A DNA stretch of 64,000 nt from CAG-390 sp045543615. GTDB lineage: Bacteria > Bacillota > Clostridia > Oscillospirales > CAG-272. Of this stretch, positions 42,826-52,344 are shown in pieces. A program made the translations under genes and the position numbers. Every line of letters begins with the position of its first letter. The first letter of the stretch is position 1. Below the pieces are notes generated by a model. The model did no database searches, was not told the origin of the DNA, and was given only the letters and a program-made list of their open reading frames with translations. The DNA is taken from NCBI GenBank assembly GCA_045543615.1, contig JAZPXL010000005.1, positions 124,001 through 188,000 of the forward strand. The letters run 5' to 3'.

Positions 42826-43866
42826 ATGGCAAGTGTTTTGCTCGGAATGAGTGGTGGAGTTGACAGCAGCGTTGCGGCGTACAGGCTTCTTGGCGACGGT
42901 CTTACTGTTTTCGGTATCACCTTCATTATGCACGACTCGCACCTTGAGTGCGTAGAGGGCGCACGTGCCGTATGCGACGCTCTGGGAATTGAGCACAGCG
43001 TCCTTGACTTGCGAGGAGTGTTCACAAGAGAGGTCGTCGACCCCTTTGTTTTCGAATACGAGCACGGCAGAACTCCCAACCCCTGCATTCTATGCAACGC
43101 AAAAATCAAATTTCCCTATCTGTTGAGAGAAGCTGACAGGCGTGGCATCGACTATATCGCCACAGGACATTACGCATCGGTTTCGGAAAGAGACGGGCAC
43201 AAGCTTATTTCTGCCGCAACCGACATAAGCAAGGATCAGAGCTATTTTCTCTATATGCTCGGTGAGGAAGTGCTGAGCCGTCTTCTGCTCCCACTTGCAG
43301 ATATGACAAAAGCATCTCTTCGTGCGCTTGCAGAGTCCCTCTCTCTGCCATCAGCCGCATCCCCCGACAGCCAGGATGTCTGCTTTATTCCCGACGGTGA
43401 CACCGGAGCTTTTGTAAGCTCCCGCCTTTCCGGTGAGGTAAAGACAGGCAATTTCATCACGACCGACGGCAAGATCCTCGGCACTCACCGTGGAATTTCT
43501 TCCTACACGATAGGTCAGCGCAAGGGACTTGGGGTTTCATACCTCCACCCTCTCTTTGTACAGAGCATCAACGCAGAAAGCGGAGATATAGTGCTTTGCA
43601 GTGGGAGCGAGCTTTACAGGCGCACGGTTTTTGCCAAGGACGCAAAATATTTTTCAGGCTCTCTGCCATCTACTCCCTTTAAGGCGTCCGTCCGTCTTCG
43701 CTATTCAAGGCATAGCGGCGAGGCACTCGTGACAAATCTTGGAGGTGGAAGAGTCAAAATAGACTTCGACACGCCACAAAGAGCTCCAACACCGGGTCAA
43801 GCTGCCGTTTTCTTTAACGGTGAATTTCTGCTCGGTGGTGCAGTTATAGTCTCATCGGAAAATTAA
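42826..43866 (+). CDS. mnmA: tRNA-specific 2-thiouridylase MnmA
   Basis: MnmA adds sulfur at U34 of tRNA-Lys, -Glu and -Gln, using ATP and a persulfide carrier. The PP-loop SGGVDSS (9-15) and both catalytic cysteines are present: Cys87 in NPCILCNAKIKF and Cys186 in SQDVCFIPDG. The C-terminal beta-barrel domains contain GQRKGLGVS and end with GEFLLGGAVI. At 346 residues it is of normal length. GGAGGTGG precedes the start. It is a single-gene unit with its own promoter and terminator. Confidence 0.96.
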   Translation: MASVLLGMSGGVDSSVAAYRLLGDGLTVFGITFIMHDSHLECVEGARAVCDALGIEHSVLDLRGVFTREVVDPFVFEYEHGRTPNPCILCNAKIKFPYLLREADRRGIDYIATGHYASVSERDGHKLISAATDISKDQSYFLYMLGEEVLSRLLLPLADMTKASLRALAESLSLPSAASPDSQDVCFIPDGDTGAFVSSRLSGEVKTGNFITTDGKILGTHRGISSYTIGQRKGLGVSYLHPLFVQSINAESGDIVLCSGSELYRRTVFAKDAKYFSGSLPSTPFKASVRLRYSRHSGEALVTNLGGGRVKIDFDTPQRAPTPGQAAVFFNGEFLLGGAVIVSSEN

Positions 43867-43872
43867 TAATGC

Positions 43873-43915
43873 AAAAAGCAGATGGCTGCTGTGGGCAGCC
43901 ATCTGCTTTTTTTGG
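43873..43915 (+). terminator. Terminator after mnmA
   Basis: A 17-bp stem (43873-43889 with 43895-43911) with a 5-base loop and a T7 tract. It starts 7 bases after the stop. Confidence 0.93.
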
Positions 43916-43934
43916 TTAATTTAAGTTAAAGAAC

Positions 43935-44387
43935 TTAAGGCTGGGGAGTTACCTCAACTGTTGTGAAATTGATAACGATTGCGTCACCCTCGTTGAGTGT
44001 GGTAGCATCCATAGCGGCAGTCTGTGCTGTGCCATTGAGAGACCAAGCGAACTTGTGAAGCGGGATCTTGCCGTTCTCAAGAGGCTCATCCTGGTACTCT
44101 TCAATCTTTGTTCCGTCATAGGTGAAGGAAATAAAAACGCCTGTTGTGTCTGTTTCGTATGTTGCGCCTCTTTCTTCACAAATAGCCTTTACAGCGTCAG
44201 TTACCGTTGTACCGGGAGCAACTGCAAAGTCCTCGCCGGTGCCAATAAATATATCGCCGTTGCTGTCATAAATTCTGACAGAAACCTTAATATCGGTTGA
44301 ACCTGAATCATTGTAGCAAGAAGTGAGTCCGAAGCAAAGGAAAACTGCTACGAGAGCGAGTGCAACAATATTTCTGATCTTTTTCAT
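43935..44387 (-). CDS. DUF4430-like small lipoprotein
   Basis: A 150-residue exported lipoprotein with lipobox LTSC (Cys24). The mature part has the DUF4430/transcobalamin-C-like beta-grasp layout: VSVRIYDSNGDIF, PGTTVTDAVKAICEERG, then the FAWSLNG motif and a closing GDAIVINFTTV strand. Domains of this kind occur in surface proteins and cobalamin-binding proteins of Firmicutes; the ligand is unknown. It has a perfect promoter and a TTGGAGGTAA ribosome-binding site. A terminator for the opposite gene lies between its end and mnmA. Confidence 0.82.
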   Translation of the reverse strand: MKKIRNIVALALVAVFLCFGLTSCYNDSGSTDIKVSVRIYDSNGDIFIGTGEDFAVAPGTTVTDAVKAICEERGATYETDTTGVFISFTYDGTKIEEYQDEPLENGKIPLHKFAWSLNGTAQTAAMDATTLNEGDAIVINFTTVEVTPQP

Positions 44388-44421
44388 TAGATTACCTCCA
44401 AAACCAATTTTTGAGTGATTT

Positions 44422-44450
44422 TATTATATACCAACATTTTTGATTTGTCA
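44422..44450 (-). promoter_or_regulatory. Consensus promoter of the DUF4430-like lipoprotein gene
   Basis: Minus-strand TTGACA (44450-44445), a 17-base spacer and TATAAT (44427-44422). It sits directly after the penicillin-binding protein stop, so read-through from that gene is also possible. Confidence 0.9.
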
Positions 44451-44480
44451 ATACTTTATTCTCAATTTTCAAGCTCCAAG

Positions 44481-47138
44481 TTATTGTGGACCTGAGGAGA
44501 AAATATCAAATATTCTGCCGTGTCTGAAATAAATCGGCTTATCGGATCCAAGCAGATCCTCTAGAGCCTCGCTGTCCTTTTCAAGCTCCTCAAGATCACG
44601 CTTCCATTGTTCCTCGTCAAAATGCGTGGTACAGAGTGCGTTGTACTGATGGACTGCAACGGAAAGTCCGGGGTAATCGCCTTTCTTCCACAGGCTGTAA
44701 TAGAACGATCTTTCCTTGTCCGTAAACGGCATTACATTGTACGGAAGCTTTACATAGGTGTATTGTGTGTCGGTAACGAACATTACAGAGCCAAGATGTC
44801 TCTGCTCGATCTCGACAAGTGCAACCTTGACCACGTTTTCAGGTGGGCAGTTTTTGCAGGCAATACCCTTTTCTACGATATCGTAATCGACAAGAATATG
44901 TCTGTCGCAATATTCAACAGGCTCAGTGCCCTTGATGAAATATCCCGTCTCTCTGCGGTCGCCTCTCGGATCGTGCGCACAAGTATCCTTATTATAGAGG
45001 AGTCCTGAGTCTTGGCAATAGGTAACCTCTATTATATTGCTCGGGGTCTCAAAGCTCTTAAGCTCCGCCTCTCCCGCCGCTACCTTATCAAGCACCTTGA
45101 CCTGATGAACACGTGTCATAACATCGTCCCATACCCTTACGGCAGGGTTGAAGTTTGCATTGATGGTCTTCTGGTACTCATAGCCGTACCATACACCACA
45201 GATATAATAAGGAGTATAGCCGATGAACCAACGGTCATAATAGTCACCTGCAGAACCCGTCTTACCTGCAACGTCAATGCCTGTTGTTTTGCCAAAGGTA
45301 AGCGCAGTAGCAGTACCGCTCTTTATAACGTTTTCCATCATCTTTGTCATCAGAGCCGAGGTGTCCTCGCTGATGGCAACTGTTCCCGAATACTTGTTTT
45401 CAAGAATTACGTTGCCCTCGCTGTCGGTTACGGTGAGGTATGAATGGGGCTCGTTGTAAACGCCGTTGTTTGCAAAAATCGAATACGCAGCAGTAATTTC
45501 TCTGTTTGTAAGTCCATAGGTCAGCTGACCGAGAGCCAGAGATGCATAGCCCATATCAGTAAGCGTCCAACCGTCCTGCTTCTCTGCAACAAGCAGATTT
45601 TTCATCTGTAATGTATCGTAACAGAAATCAAATGACTGCTTAATTCCGACACGGTCCAGCACCTTGACTGCTACCGTGTTAAGAGAATGCTTTATTGAAT
45701 AGTTGATATTTGTAAGGCCTCTGTAAACGCCGGTTGCGTTCTTCGGCCAGGCAATATTATTGTCAAAATTGAACGGTGTGTCATCATAAACAGTTGACCA
45801 GGTGATAAGCCCCTGTTCAACTGCAGGAGCATAAACCGACAACGGCTTGATTGACGAACCGGGGGAACGCCTTGTCTGTGTTGCATAATTGAGAATACGG
45901 TTTGCCGTCTTCTCTCCTCTTGAACCTACAACGGCAAGTATATCACCCGTCTGTGGATCAATAATAATCGCAGATGCCTGTGCCTTGATTCCCGATTTAT
46001 CAACAGGGAAAAGCTCGTCATTCATCATTGTCTTCTCAAGCTCTGCCTGAATTACGGGATCTACAAGAGAAACGATATTAAGTCCACCGTTATAAACGAG
46101 AAGAGACGCCATCTTGGAGGAATAGCCCTTCTGACTGACGAGATCGTCAATTACATCCTGGATTACCATATCGGTGTACCAGGAGTTTACTGTGAGTGCG
46201 TCCTCGTCCTCATCCTCACTCTCATTTCCACCCGGCAAATTGAGCACAAGCTCCTTGCCAAACGCCTCTTCAAATTCACGGCGAGTGATAAGTCCCTGAT
46301 CATACATCTCATAGAGAACGGTATTACGTCTCTCTGCGTTGTATTCGGGATAATAGATAGGATTGAATCTTGATGGGTTCTTTGTAATGCTTGCGATAGC
46401 TGCACACTCAATAAGCGTCAGCTCGGAGACGTCCTTCGAAAAATAGCTGTACGCCGCTGCCTGAACGCCGTTACATCCGTTACCGAAGTTTACGATATTG
46501 AGATAAAGCTCAAGGATCTCCTCCTTGTCCATCTTAGTCTCAAGGTCGAGTGCCCAAAAGATCTCCTGAATCTTTCTCTGGATCGAATAATCGTCATTCT
46601 GCGTGACGTTCTTGATGAGCTGTTGCGTGATGCTTGAGCCACCGTAGCCACTCTCGTCAAAGCCGAGGAAGAAGTTAGCACCTGCTGCAATCGTACGCTT
46701 CCAGTCAACGCCGCTGTTTGTCATAAAACGCTTGTCCTCGATGGCTATGATAGCATTTATCATATTGTCGGGTATCTGCTCGTATGATACAAAAATCTGG
46801 TCAGCATCGCCCTGAATACGATAGTCAGCGTCCGAATCCATCGGCACAAGCTTGCCCTCTCGGTTTGCTCTATCGGTGAACTCATACCTGTAAATATGCG
46901 TGGTGGTAGATGTCGGTATGTTCATCCTGAACTGGTCAGCATCTATCTCCGTCTCGATATAGTTATTTATATACACCGTAAATGCACAAACAACGATAAT
47001 TCCCGTGAGTGCACAAATCAGCAGTATTGTTATAATGACGTTGATAAAGGCCTTGAAGAACTTGCCGATGCCCGAAACAAGCACCTTGCCCGCCGTCTTC
47101 AATTCCTCGCCCCATTTGATTTTCTTTTTTGAAGCCAT
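44481..47138 (-). CDS. Class A penicillin-binding protein (glycosyltransferase/transpeptidase)
   Basis: A bifunctional murein synthase of 885 residues. A basic cytoplasmic tail and one transmembrane helix (about 36-60) lead to the GT51 glycosyltransferase domain with AIEDKRFMTNSGVDW and GGSSITQQLIKN. The transpeptidase domain has the active-site SXXK in SPGSSIKPL, the SLN motif in KHSLNTVAV and KTG in AGKTGSAGDYY. The last 180 residues hold a Cys-rich extension (CQDSG, CDRH, CKNCPPE) seen in Clostridia PBP1 proteins. I place the start at the ATG at 47138 because TGGAGAAA precedes it, while an ATG four codons earlier has no such site. Confidence 0.94.
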   Translation of the reverse strand: MASKKKIKWGEELKTAGKVLVSGIGKFFKAFINVIITILLICALTGIIVVCAFTVYINNYIETEIDADQFRMNIPTSTTTHIYRYEFTDRANREGKLVPMDSDADYRIQGDADQIFVSYEQIPDNMINAIIAIEDKRFMTNSGVDWKRTIAAGANFFLGFDESGYGGSSITQQLIKNVTQNDDYSIQRKIQEIFWALDLETKMDKEEILELYLNIVNFGNGCNGVQAAAYSYFSKDVSELTLIECAAIASITKNPSRFNPIYYPEYNAERRNTVLYEMYDQGLITRREFEEAFGKELVLNLPGGNESEDEDEDALTVNSWYTDMVIQDVIDDLVSQKGYSSKMASLLVYNGGLNIVSLVDPVIQAELEKTMMNDELFPVDKSGIKAQASAIIIDPQTGDILAVVGSRGEKTANRILNYATQTRRSPGSSIKPLSVYAPAVEQGLITWSTVYDDTPFNFDNNIAWPKNATGVYRGLTNINYSIKHSLNTVAVKVLDRVGIKQSFDFCYDTLQMKNLLVAEKQDGWTLTDMGYASLALGQLTYGLTNREITAAYSIFANNGVYNEPHSYLTVTDSEGNVILENKYSGTVAISEDTSALMTKMMENVIKSGTATALTFGKTTGIDVAGKTGSAGDYYDRWFIGYTPYYICGVWYGYEYQKTINANFNPAVRVWDDVMTRVHQVKVLDKVAAGEAELKSFETPSNIIEVTYCQDSGLLYNKDTCAHDPRGDRRETGYFIKGTEPVEYCDRHILVDYDIVEKGIACKNCPPENVVKVALVEIEQRHLGSVMFVTDTQYTYVKLPYNVMPFTDKERSFYYSLWKKGDYPGLSVAVHQYNALCTTHFDEEQWKRDLEELEKDSEALEDLLGSDKPIYFRHGRIFDIFSSGPQ

Positions 47139-47312
47139 CTTTTTCTCCATTAATGGTTAGATACGTTATTTACAAAAGCCACAAAGCAGTAAATAATGCC
47201 AAAGCCGGTAGCTTTATTACATATTATCATACATTTTTGAATATTTTATGAATTGTTGCTGATAATATCATTGAGTAGACAAAAATATTTTTAATTTTTG
47301 AAAGGATATTCA

Positions 47313-47867
47313 ATGAAACACGATCAATTGTTAGTTTCTTTCGTTGTTGTTGCAGTAGTCGCACTCATTGTGTCGGGTGCGGCAGTTTTTGCAAGCGCAA
47401 GGGCTTACAGCGAAATCGCCTTCGATACCGACGAAAATGCACTCTCTCAAAGCACATCTCAAAGCACATCTCAAAGCCCCACTCAAAGTGACAGCAAAGA
47501 CGAAACGATGACGGGGAGTGATGATGACATAAGTGCATCCCTCTCTCCCGACACCTCCGCTCCGAGCACATCGAGCACACCTATCACAAGCGGCGGCGAG
47601 GACGCAACACCTACAACCTCCGAAAGTCCTGACGTAAGCACGTCGGTTGATGATGACGAATCAACAAGCACCACGCCCGTTGACAGCGGCACGCTTCTTC
47701 GCCTAGACGGCAACACACTCTTGATCATAGAGGACGGTGAATGTGTGTATGAGCGAAGCTACGAGTGCTCATCCCTCAAAAAGAGCGAGCTTGAGAAGCT
47801 GCGAGCAGGCATATCATTCCCCGATTTTGAGGCGGCTATGGTTGCCGTATACGATTTGATTTCGTGA
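47313..47867 (+). CDS. Membrane-anchored protein of unknown function with Ser/Thr-rich linker
   Basis: A 184-residue protein from the ATG at 47313 (MKHDQLLVSF), which has GAAAGGAT before it. One N-terminal transmembrane helix (about 5-27) is followed by a low-complexity linker (about 40-130) rich in Ser, Thr and Asp with an SQST/SQSP repeat. A small folded tail (about 132-184) contains LLRLDGNTLLIIEDGECVYERS. I recognise no family. The layout suggests an extracytoplasmic domain on a flexible stalk. Its stop is only 7 bases from the dnaE stop, with no visible terminator between the convergent genes. Confidence 0.75.
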   Translation: MKHDQLLVSFVVVAVVALIVSGAAVFASARAYSEIAFDTDENALSQSTSQSTSQSPTQSDSKDETMTGSDDDISASLSPDTSAPSTSSTPITSGGEDATPTTSESPDVSTSVDDDESTSTTPVDSGTLLRLDGNTLLIIEDGECVYERSYECSSLKKSELEKLRAGISFPDFEAAMVAVYDLIS

Positions 47868-47874
47868 TCGTGTT

Positions 47875-50800
47875 TTATCTGCCGACAACAGAATCGTTGC
47901 CTGCTATCTCCCCAAGCTCATCAAGCAGAGCTTTAGAGATCTCCACTCCGTGTGCATATTCCTCATACTGTCCGACATCGGAATAGTAGAAGAATAATCT
48001 TATGTTTCCATCAAATATCTCTGCGATATTTGCACATTTCTTATAAATAAGCGAGTCTTTTGATGGAACTCTGACATAAAGCTTACGAATAGCTTTTTCC
48101 TGCACCTCTGCCGTGGGTGCAGTTTTTCTTTTTTCTTGTGCAGCCGTGGGAGCAGGACGTCTGCGCTTGTATTCCTCGTCACTCAAAAGTGGGACTGCAG
48201 CAGACAAGAGTATTTTTGCCCTCTCGCCATCCCTTCTTGAGACGTTACCGTGTATGCAAACTGCCGTATCCATCACGATAAGTCGACGGTAGGATGCGTA
48301 TTGTTTTGCAAAAACGACGACCTCGAGCGTACCACTCTTATCTTCAAGAGTGGCGAAAGCCATACCCTCTCCCTTGCGTGTTGTCTTCTGCACTACACCT
48401 GTTATCATACCACAGACTGCGACAGGTGAGCCATCGGTAACGCCCGTGTCCTCCTCGTTCTCCTCGCCGTCCTCACTACCAACAATATCGGCAATACGAG
48501 TTGGCGAAATTGACTCTATATGCATTGAATAATTATCGAGCAAATGACCTGAGAAATAGAGTCCCGCCACTTCTCTCTCCATCGAAAGCAAGTCCCTGAT
48601 GGAAAATTCGGGAATATCGGGATATGAGATGCTGTCATCCATTCCCATATCCTCGCCTGCCATCGAGAACATATCGAGCTGACCCATAATATTGCCACGG
48701 CTCTTGCGGCCTATCGCAAGAAGCGCGTTTTCAAGCGTTGCAAGGAGCTTTGAACGGTAAACGCCAAGACTATCAAATGCACCTGCCTTGATAAGTGACT
48801 CAACCATTCGTCTGTTAAGCTCACTTCCCGACATTCTCTCAAGGAAGTCTCCAAAAGAGCTGTACTCTCTCTCTCCTCTGAGATAAATAATCCTGTCAAC
48901 AAACTGTCTTCCGACGTTTTTAAGTGCCAGCAGACCGAATGTGATATCATTTCCACTTACGTGGAAGTCAAGCATACTGCGATTAATATTCGGGGGAAGA
49001 ACTCTGATTCCGAGCTTTGCCGCCTCGGCTATATAATCAGCTATCTTATCGGGTGAGCCGAGTACGCTGTTGAGCAGAGCCGCAAAGAATTCACGGGGAT
49101 AATGCGCCTTGAGATATGCCGTTCTGAACGAAAGCATAGCGTATGCGGCGGCGTGGCTCTTGTTGAACGCATAGCTTGCAAAGCTTGACATATCGTCAAA
49201 CAGCTCCTCAGCTATCTCGCGGGAAACGCCGTTCTTTGCTGCTCCATCAATAAAGTTGTCCTTCTCTGCCGCAAGCACTGCCGCTTTTTTCTTCGACATC
49301 GCACGGCGAACTATATCAGCTCTGCCAAACGAAAAGCCTGCAACAGTACGGAAAATGTTCATTACCTGCTCCTGATAAACAATGCAACCATAGGTTGGAT
49401 CAATTATCGGTTCAAGCAGAGGATGGAGATATTTTACCGAGGACGGATTTTTCTTTCCCTCTATATATTTCGGGATGGAGTCCATAGGGCCCGGACGGTA
49501 GAGTGCGATTGCCGCAAGTATATCATCTATGCACTCAGGGCAAAGATTTGTCAGCATCGCTCTCATTCCCGAAGACTCGAGCTGAAAAACTCCACTTGTC
49601 TGTCCCGACGAGATAAGCTCATAGGTCTTTTTGTCATCAAGGCTAACAGTCTCGATATCAAAATCGGGATCATTCTCCCTGATCTGCTTAACTGCGTCAT
49701 CAATTATCGTGAGATACCTAAGCGCAAGGAAGTCGAATTTCAGAAGTCCGAGAGACGCCACAGTATCCATATCAAACTGTGTCACAACAGCTCCGTTGCT
49801 GACGGCAAGTGGCAGATATTCGAGCACAGGCTTCTCGGTAATTACCACACCTGCGGCGTGAACGGAAACATTTCTCGGCATACCCTCAAGCAGTCTTGCT
49901 GTATTCATAAGCTTTTTGACATCATCGGAGCTTTCGTAAAGCTCACGCAGTTCCGGCACAGCCATAGCATCTTCAAGGGTCACGTCAAGCTCCCTTGGTA
50001 TGAGCTTTGCGATCTCGTCCACATCGGAATAGGACATACCAAGCACTCTGCCACAGTCACGCACTGCAGCTCTTGCTCCGAGTGTACCAAATGTTATAAT
50101 CTGAGAGACACGGTCCTCTCCGTATTTGTCCTTGACGTACCGGAGTACCTCGTCTCTGCGATTGTAACAGAAATCTATGTCAATATCGGGCATACTTACT
50201 CTCTCGGGATTGAGAAATCTCTCAAAGAGCAAGTCAAAGCGAAGTGGATCTATATCGGTAATTGATGTTCCGAACGCAACAAGGCTACCACATCCCGAGC
50301 CTCTGCCTGGACCTACGGGAATACCCTCTCCCTTGGCAAAGCCCACATAATCGGAAACTATGAGAAAGTAATCGTCAAAGCCCATCGAATGTATCACGTC
50401 AAGCTCATATTCTGCTCTTGCGATATAATCGTCAAGCGTAAAGCCGTCTGCAGGAATGCGTCCCGACAGCGCAAGCTTTTCAAGTCCACCAAAGGTTCTC
50501 TCTCTGAGCACCTCGAAGGCACTCTCGCCGTCCCTCAAAGGATAGCGAGGCAGCTTGTAGCCCTCTTCTTCAAGCTCAAGCGAGCATCTCTCGGCAATAC
50601 GGACAGTGTTCTCGATAGCACCCTCATATCCACCAAATAGTCTTTCCATCTCGGTGGTGGACTTATAATAAAACTCGTCAGTTTCAAATCCCGGTCTGCC
50701 ACCGTCTGCCATCGTAGTATTGGTCTGTATGCACATAAGAACGGTCTGTGCCTCAGCGTCGCTCTTTTTCAGATAATGCACATCATTAGTTGCAACAACG

Positions 50801-51399
50801 GAAATACCAAGCTTCTTGGCAAGCAGATAAAGATCGGGCAATATCTGTCTCTGTTCGGGTATACCGTGGTTTTGAAGCTCAATAAAAAAGTTATCCTTGC
50901 CGAAAATTTTAAGATAGGTCTCGGCAATTTTCTCTGCACGATCGCGGTCTCCCGCAGAGAGAGCTGACGGAATTTCACCGGAGAGGCAAGCTGACAGACA
51001 AATAAGACCCTCGCTATGATTGCGAAGAAGCTCAAGATCCACTCTCGGTCTTGAATAAAAGCCCTCAGTAAATGCCTTTGAGACCATATAAGTGAGGTTT
51101 TTATAGCCCGTCATATTCTCGCACAAGAGCACAAGATGGTGCGCTCCACCCTCTCGTCCGCTCACACGGTCAAAGCGAGATGAGGGTGCGACATAAACCT
51201 CGCATCCGACAATGGGCTTTACACCTGCCTTTTTGCAGGCCCTGAAAAACTCCATAGTGCCGTACATAGCACCGTGGTCGGTCATTGCAACTGCGCTGTG
51301 ACCTGCTGCAAGGACAGCAGCAGGAATATCTTTGATACGGCAAGCTCCGTCAAGCAAGCTGTATTCCGTATGCAAATGAAGATGAACAAAATCAGCCAT
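47875..51399 (-). CDS. dnaE: DNA polymerase III alpha subunit DnaE
   Basis: A replicative polymerase subunit of about 1174 residues from the ATG at 51399 (MADFVHLHLHTEYSLLDG), chosen for TTAAGGAGGGTACGGTA upstream. The PHP domain is at the N-terminus (HLHTEYS, MTDHGAMYG). The palm has the catalytic aspartates in MPDIDIDF with GPGRGSGCGSLV before it, followed by FNKSHAAAYAMLS and a C-terminal OB-fold part (MITGVVQKTTRKGEGMAFATLED). This is the DnaE1/DnaE3 type, not PolC. It is the last gene of the HAD-murB-whiA-dnaE group, 42 bases after whiA. Confidence 0.96.
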   Translation of the reverse strand: MADFVHLHLHTEYSLLDGACRIKDIPAAVLAAGHSAVAMTDHGAMYGTMEFFRACKKAGVKPIVGCEVYVAPSSRFDRVSGREGGAHHLVLLCENMTGYKNLTYMVSKAFTEGFYSRPRVDLELLRNHSEGLICLSACLSGEIPSALSAGDRDRAEKIAETYLKIFGKDNFFIELQNHGIPEQRQILPDLYLLAKKLGISVVATNDVHYLKKSDAEAQTVLMCIQTNTTMADGGRPGFETDEFYYKSTTEMERLFGGYEGAIENTVRIAERCSLELEEEGYKLPRYPLRDGESAFEVLRERTFGGLEKLALSGRIPADGFTLDDYIARAEYELDVIHSMGFDDYFLIVSDYVGFAKGEGIPVGPGRGSGCGSLVAFGTSITDIDPLRFDLLFERFLNPERVSMPDIDIDFCYNRRDEVLRYVKDKYGEDRVSQIITFGTLGARAAVRDCGRVLGMSYSDVDEIAKLIPRELDVTLEDAMAVPELRELYESSDDVKKLMNTARLLEGMPRNVSVHAAGVVITEKPVLEYLPLAVSNGAVVTQFDMDTVASLGLLKFDFLALRYLTIIDDAVKQIRENDPDFDIETVSLDDKKTYELISSGQTSGVFQLESSGMRAMLTNLCPECIDDILAAIALYRPGPMDSIPKYIEGKKNPSSVKYLHPLLEPIIDPTYGCIVYQEQVMNIFRTVAGFSFGRADIVRRAMSKKKAAVLAAEKDNFIDGAAKNGVSREIAEELFDDMSSFASYAFNKSHAAAYAMLSFRTAYLKAHYPREFFAALLNSVLGSPDKIADYIAEAAKLGIRVLPPNINRSMLDFHVSGNDITFGLLALKNVGRQFVDRIIYLRGEREYSSFGDFLERMSGSELNRRMVESLIKAGAFDSLGVYRSKLLATLENALLAIGRKSRGNIMGQLDMFSMAGEDMGMDDSISYPDIPEFSIRDLLSMEREVAGLYFSGHLLDNYSMHIESISPTRIADIVGSEDGEENEEDTGVTDGSPVAVCGMITGVVQKTTRKGEGMAFATLEDKSGTLEVVVFAKQYASYRRLIVMDTAVCIHGNVSRRDGERAKILLSAAVPLLSDEEYKRRRPAPTAAQEKRKTAPTAEVQEKAIRKLYVRVPSKDSLIYKKCANIAEIFDGNIRLFFYYSDVGQYEEYAHGVEISKALLDELGEIAGNDSVVGR

Positions 51400-51441
51400 T
51401 ACCGTACCCTCCTTAAAAACTGATGCCGCAAGTGGCAATTT

Positions 51442-52344
51442 TTATTGATTTTCTTCTCTGATTTTCTTTGCAAGAGCCAAAAGCTTCTGCATTCTGTGAT
51501 TAAGCCCCGATTTTGAAATCGGTGGAGTATGCCGTGCGGCAAGCTCTGAGAGCGAAAGCTCAGGCAGAGCGGCTCTGAGTCTGGCAGTTTCCTGAAGCTC
51601 ATCGGGGAGCAAGGTGATATTGCCACTCTCAATAAGAAGTCTTACAGCTTCAAGCTGTGCGCTTGATGCCGCCGTAGTTCTCCCGATATTTCGCACCTCG
51701 CAATTTGATTTGCGATTTACCTCGCCACGAAGCTCACGCATAAGCTTTCCCTGCATCAGCTCCATCGCTGTGCTTACAGCCCCCGACATCGTAAGTATAT
51801 CCTCGACGTCCTCCGCTCTCTTGAATATCAGCGAGGACAAGCCATCCCTCTCCGACACACCCGGTGTATGTCCCAGCGACTCAAAAAGAGAACGCAAAGC
51901 TCCTGCTCTCTGTGGATCATTTATCCTGATCTCAAGCCTCGACTCACGGTCGGGATCTGAAAAGGTGGATGCCGAAAGAAAAAGACCACCTAAAAATGCA
52001 GTCGTGCAGTCCTTGCATTTAAGAAGCGAGAGCAAGCTCTCTCCATCGCCTGAGAGCAGACGGAGCTTCTCCGACAGCTTTTCAGAGAAAAAGCTTAAAT
52101 CACAGCTGACTCTGCCATAGCTGTTTTGATACTCGGCAATACCATCTCTGCCGTAGCAATCGTGCAGGTATTTAAGCGCAAGCTCTGAGACAGACCGTCC
52201 GACAAGTCGCACATACACAGAGCCCTCCATACCGAGATCAGCGTTTATGAGTAGTCCGAACAGTAAGGAACGGCGACAGCAATCCTTTGTCGGAAGGTTC
52301 AGAAGCAACTCTTCTCTCACCCTTTGTGTAAAGCTTACCTTCAT
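51442..52344 (-). CDS. whiA: WhiA family sporulation/cell-division regulator
   Basis: A 300-residue DNA-binding protein with an N-terminal LAGLIDADG-endonuclease-like fold (about 1-190, with CDLSFFSEKL and the FLGGLFLSASTFSDP signature) and a C-terminal helix-turn-helix (about 215-295; LPELSLSELAARHTPPISKSGLNHRM). WhiA affects division and chromosome segregation in Firmicutes. The gene overlaps murB by 4 bases. The usual rapZ and yvcK neighbours are not present between murB and whiA here. Confidence 0.95.
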   Translation of the reverse strand: MKVSFTQRVREELLLNLPTKDCCRRSLLFGLLINADLGMEGSVYVRLVGRSVSELALKYLHDCYGRDGIAEYQNSYGRVSCDLSFFSEKLSEKLRLLSGDGESLLSLLKCKDCTTAFLGGLFLSASTFSDPDRESRLEIRINDPQRAGALRSLFESLGHTPGVSERDGLSSLIFKRAEDVEDILTMSGAVSTAMELMQGKLMRELRGEVNRKSNCEVRNIGRTTAASSAQLEAVRLLIESGNITLLPDELQETARLRAALPELSLSELAARHTPPISKSGLNHRMQKLLALAKKIREENQ

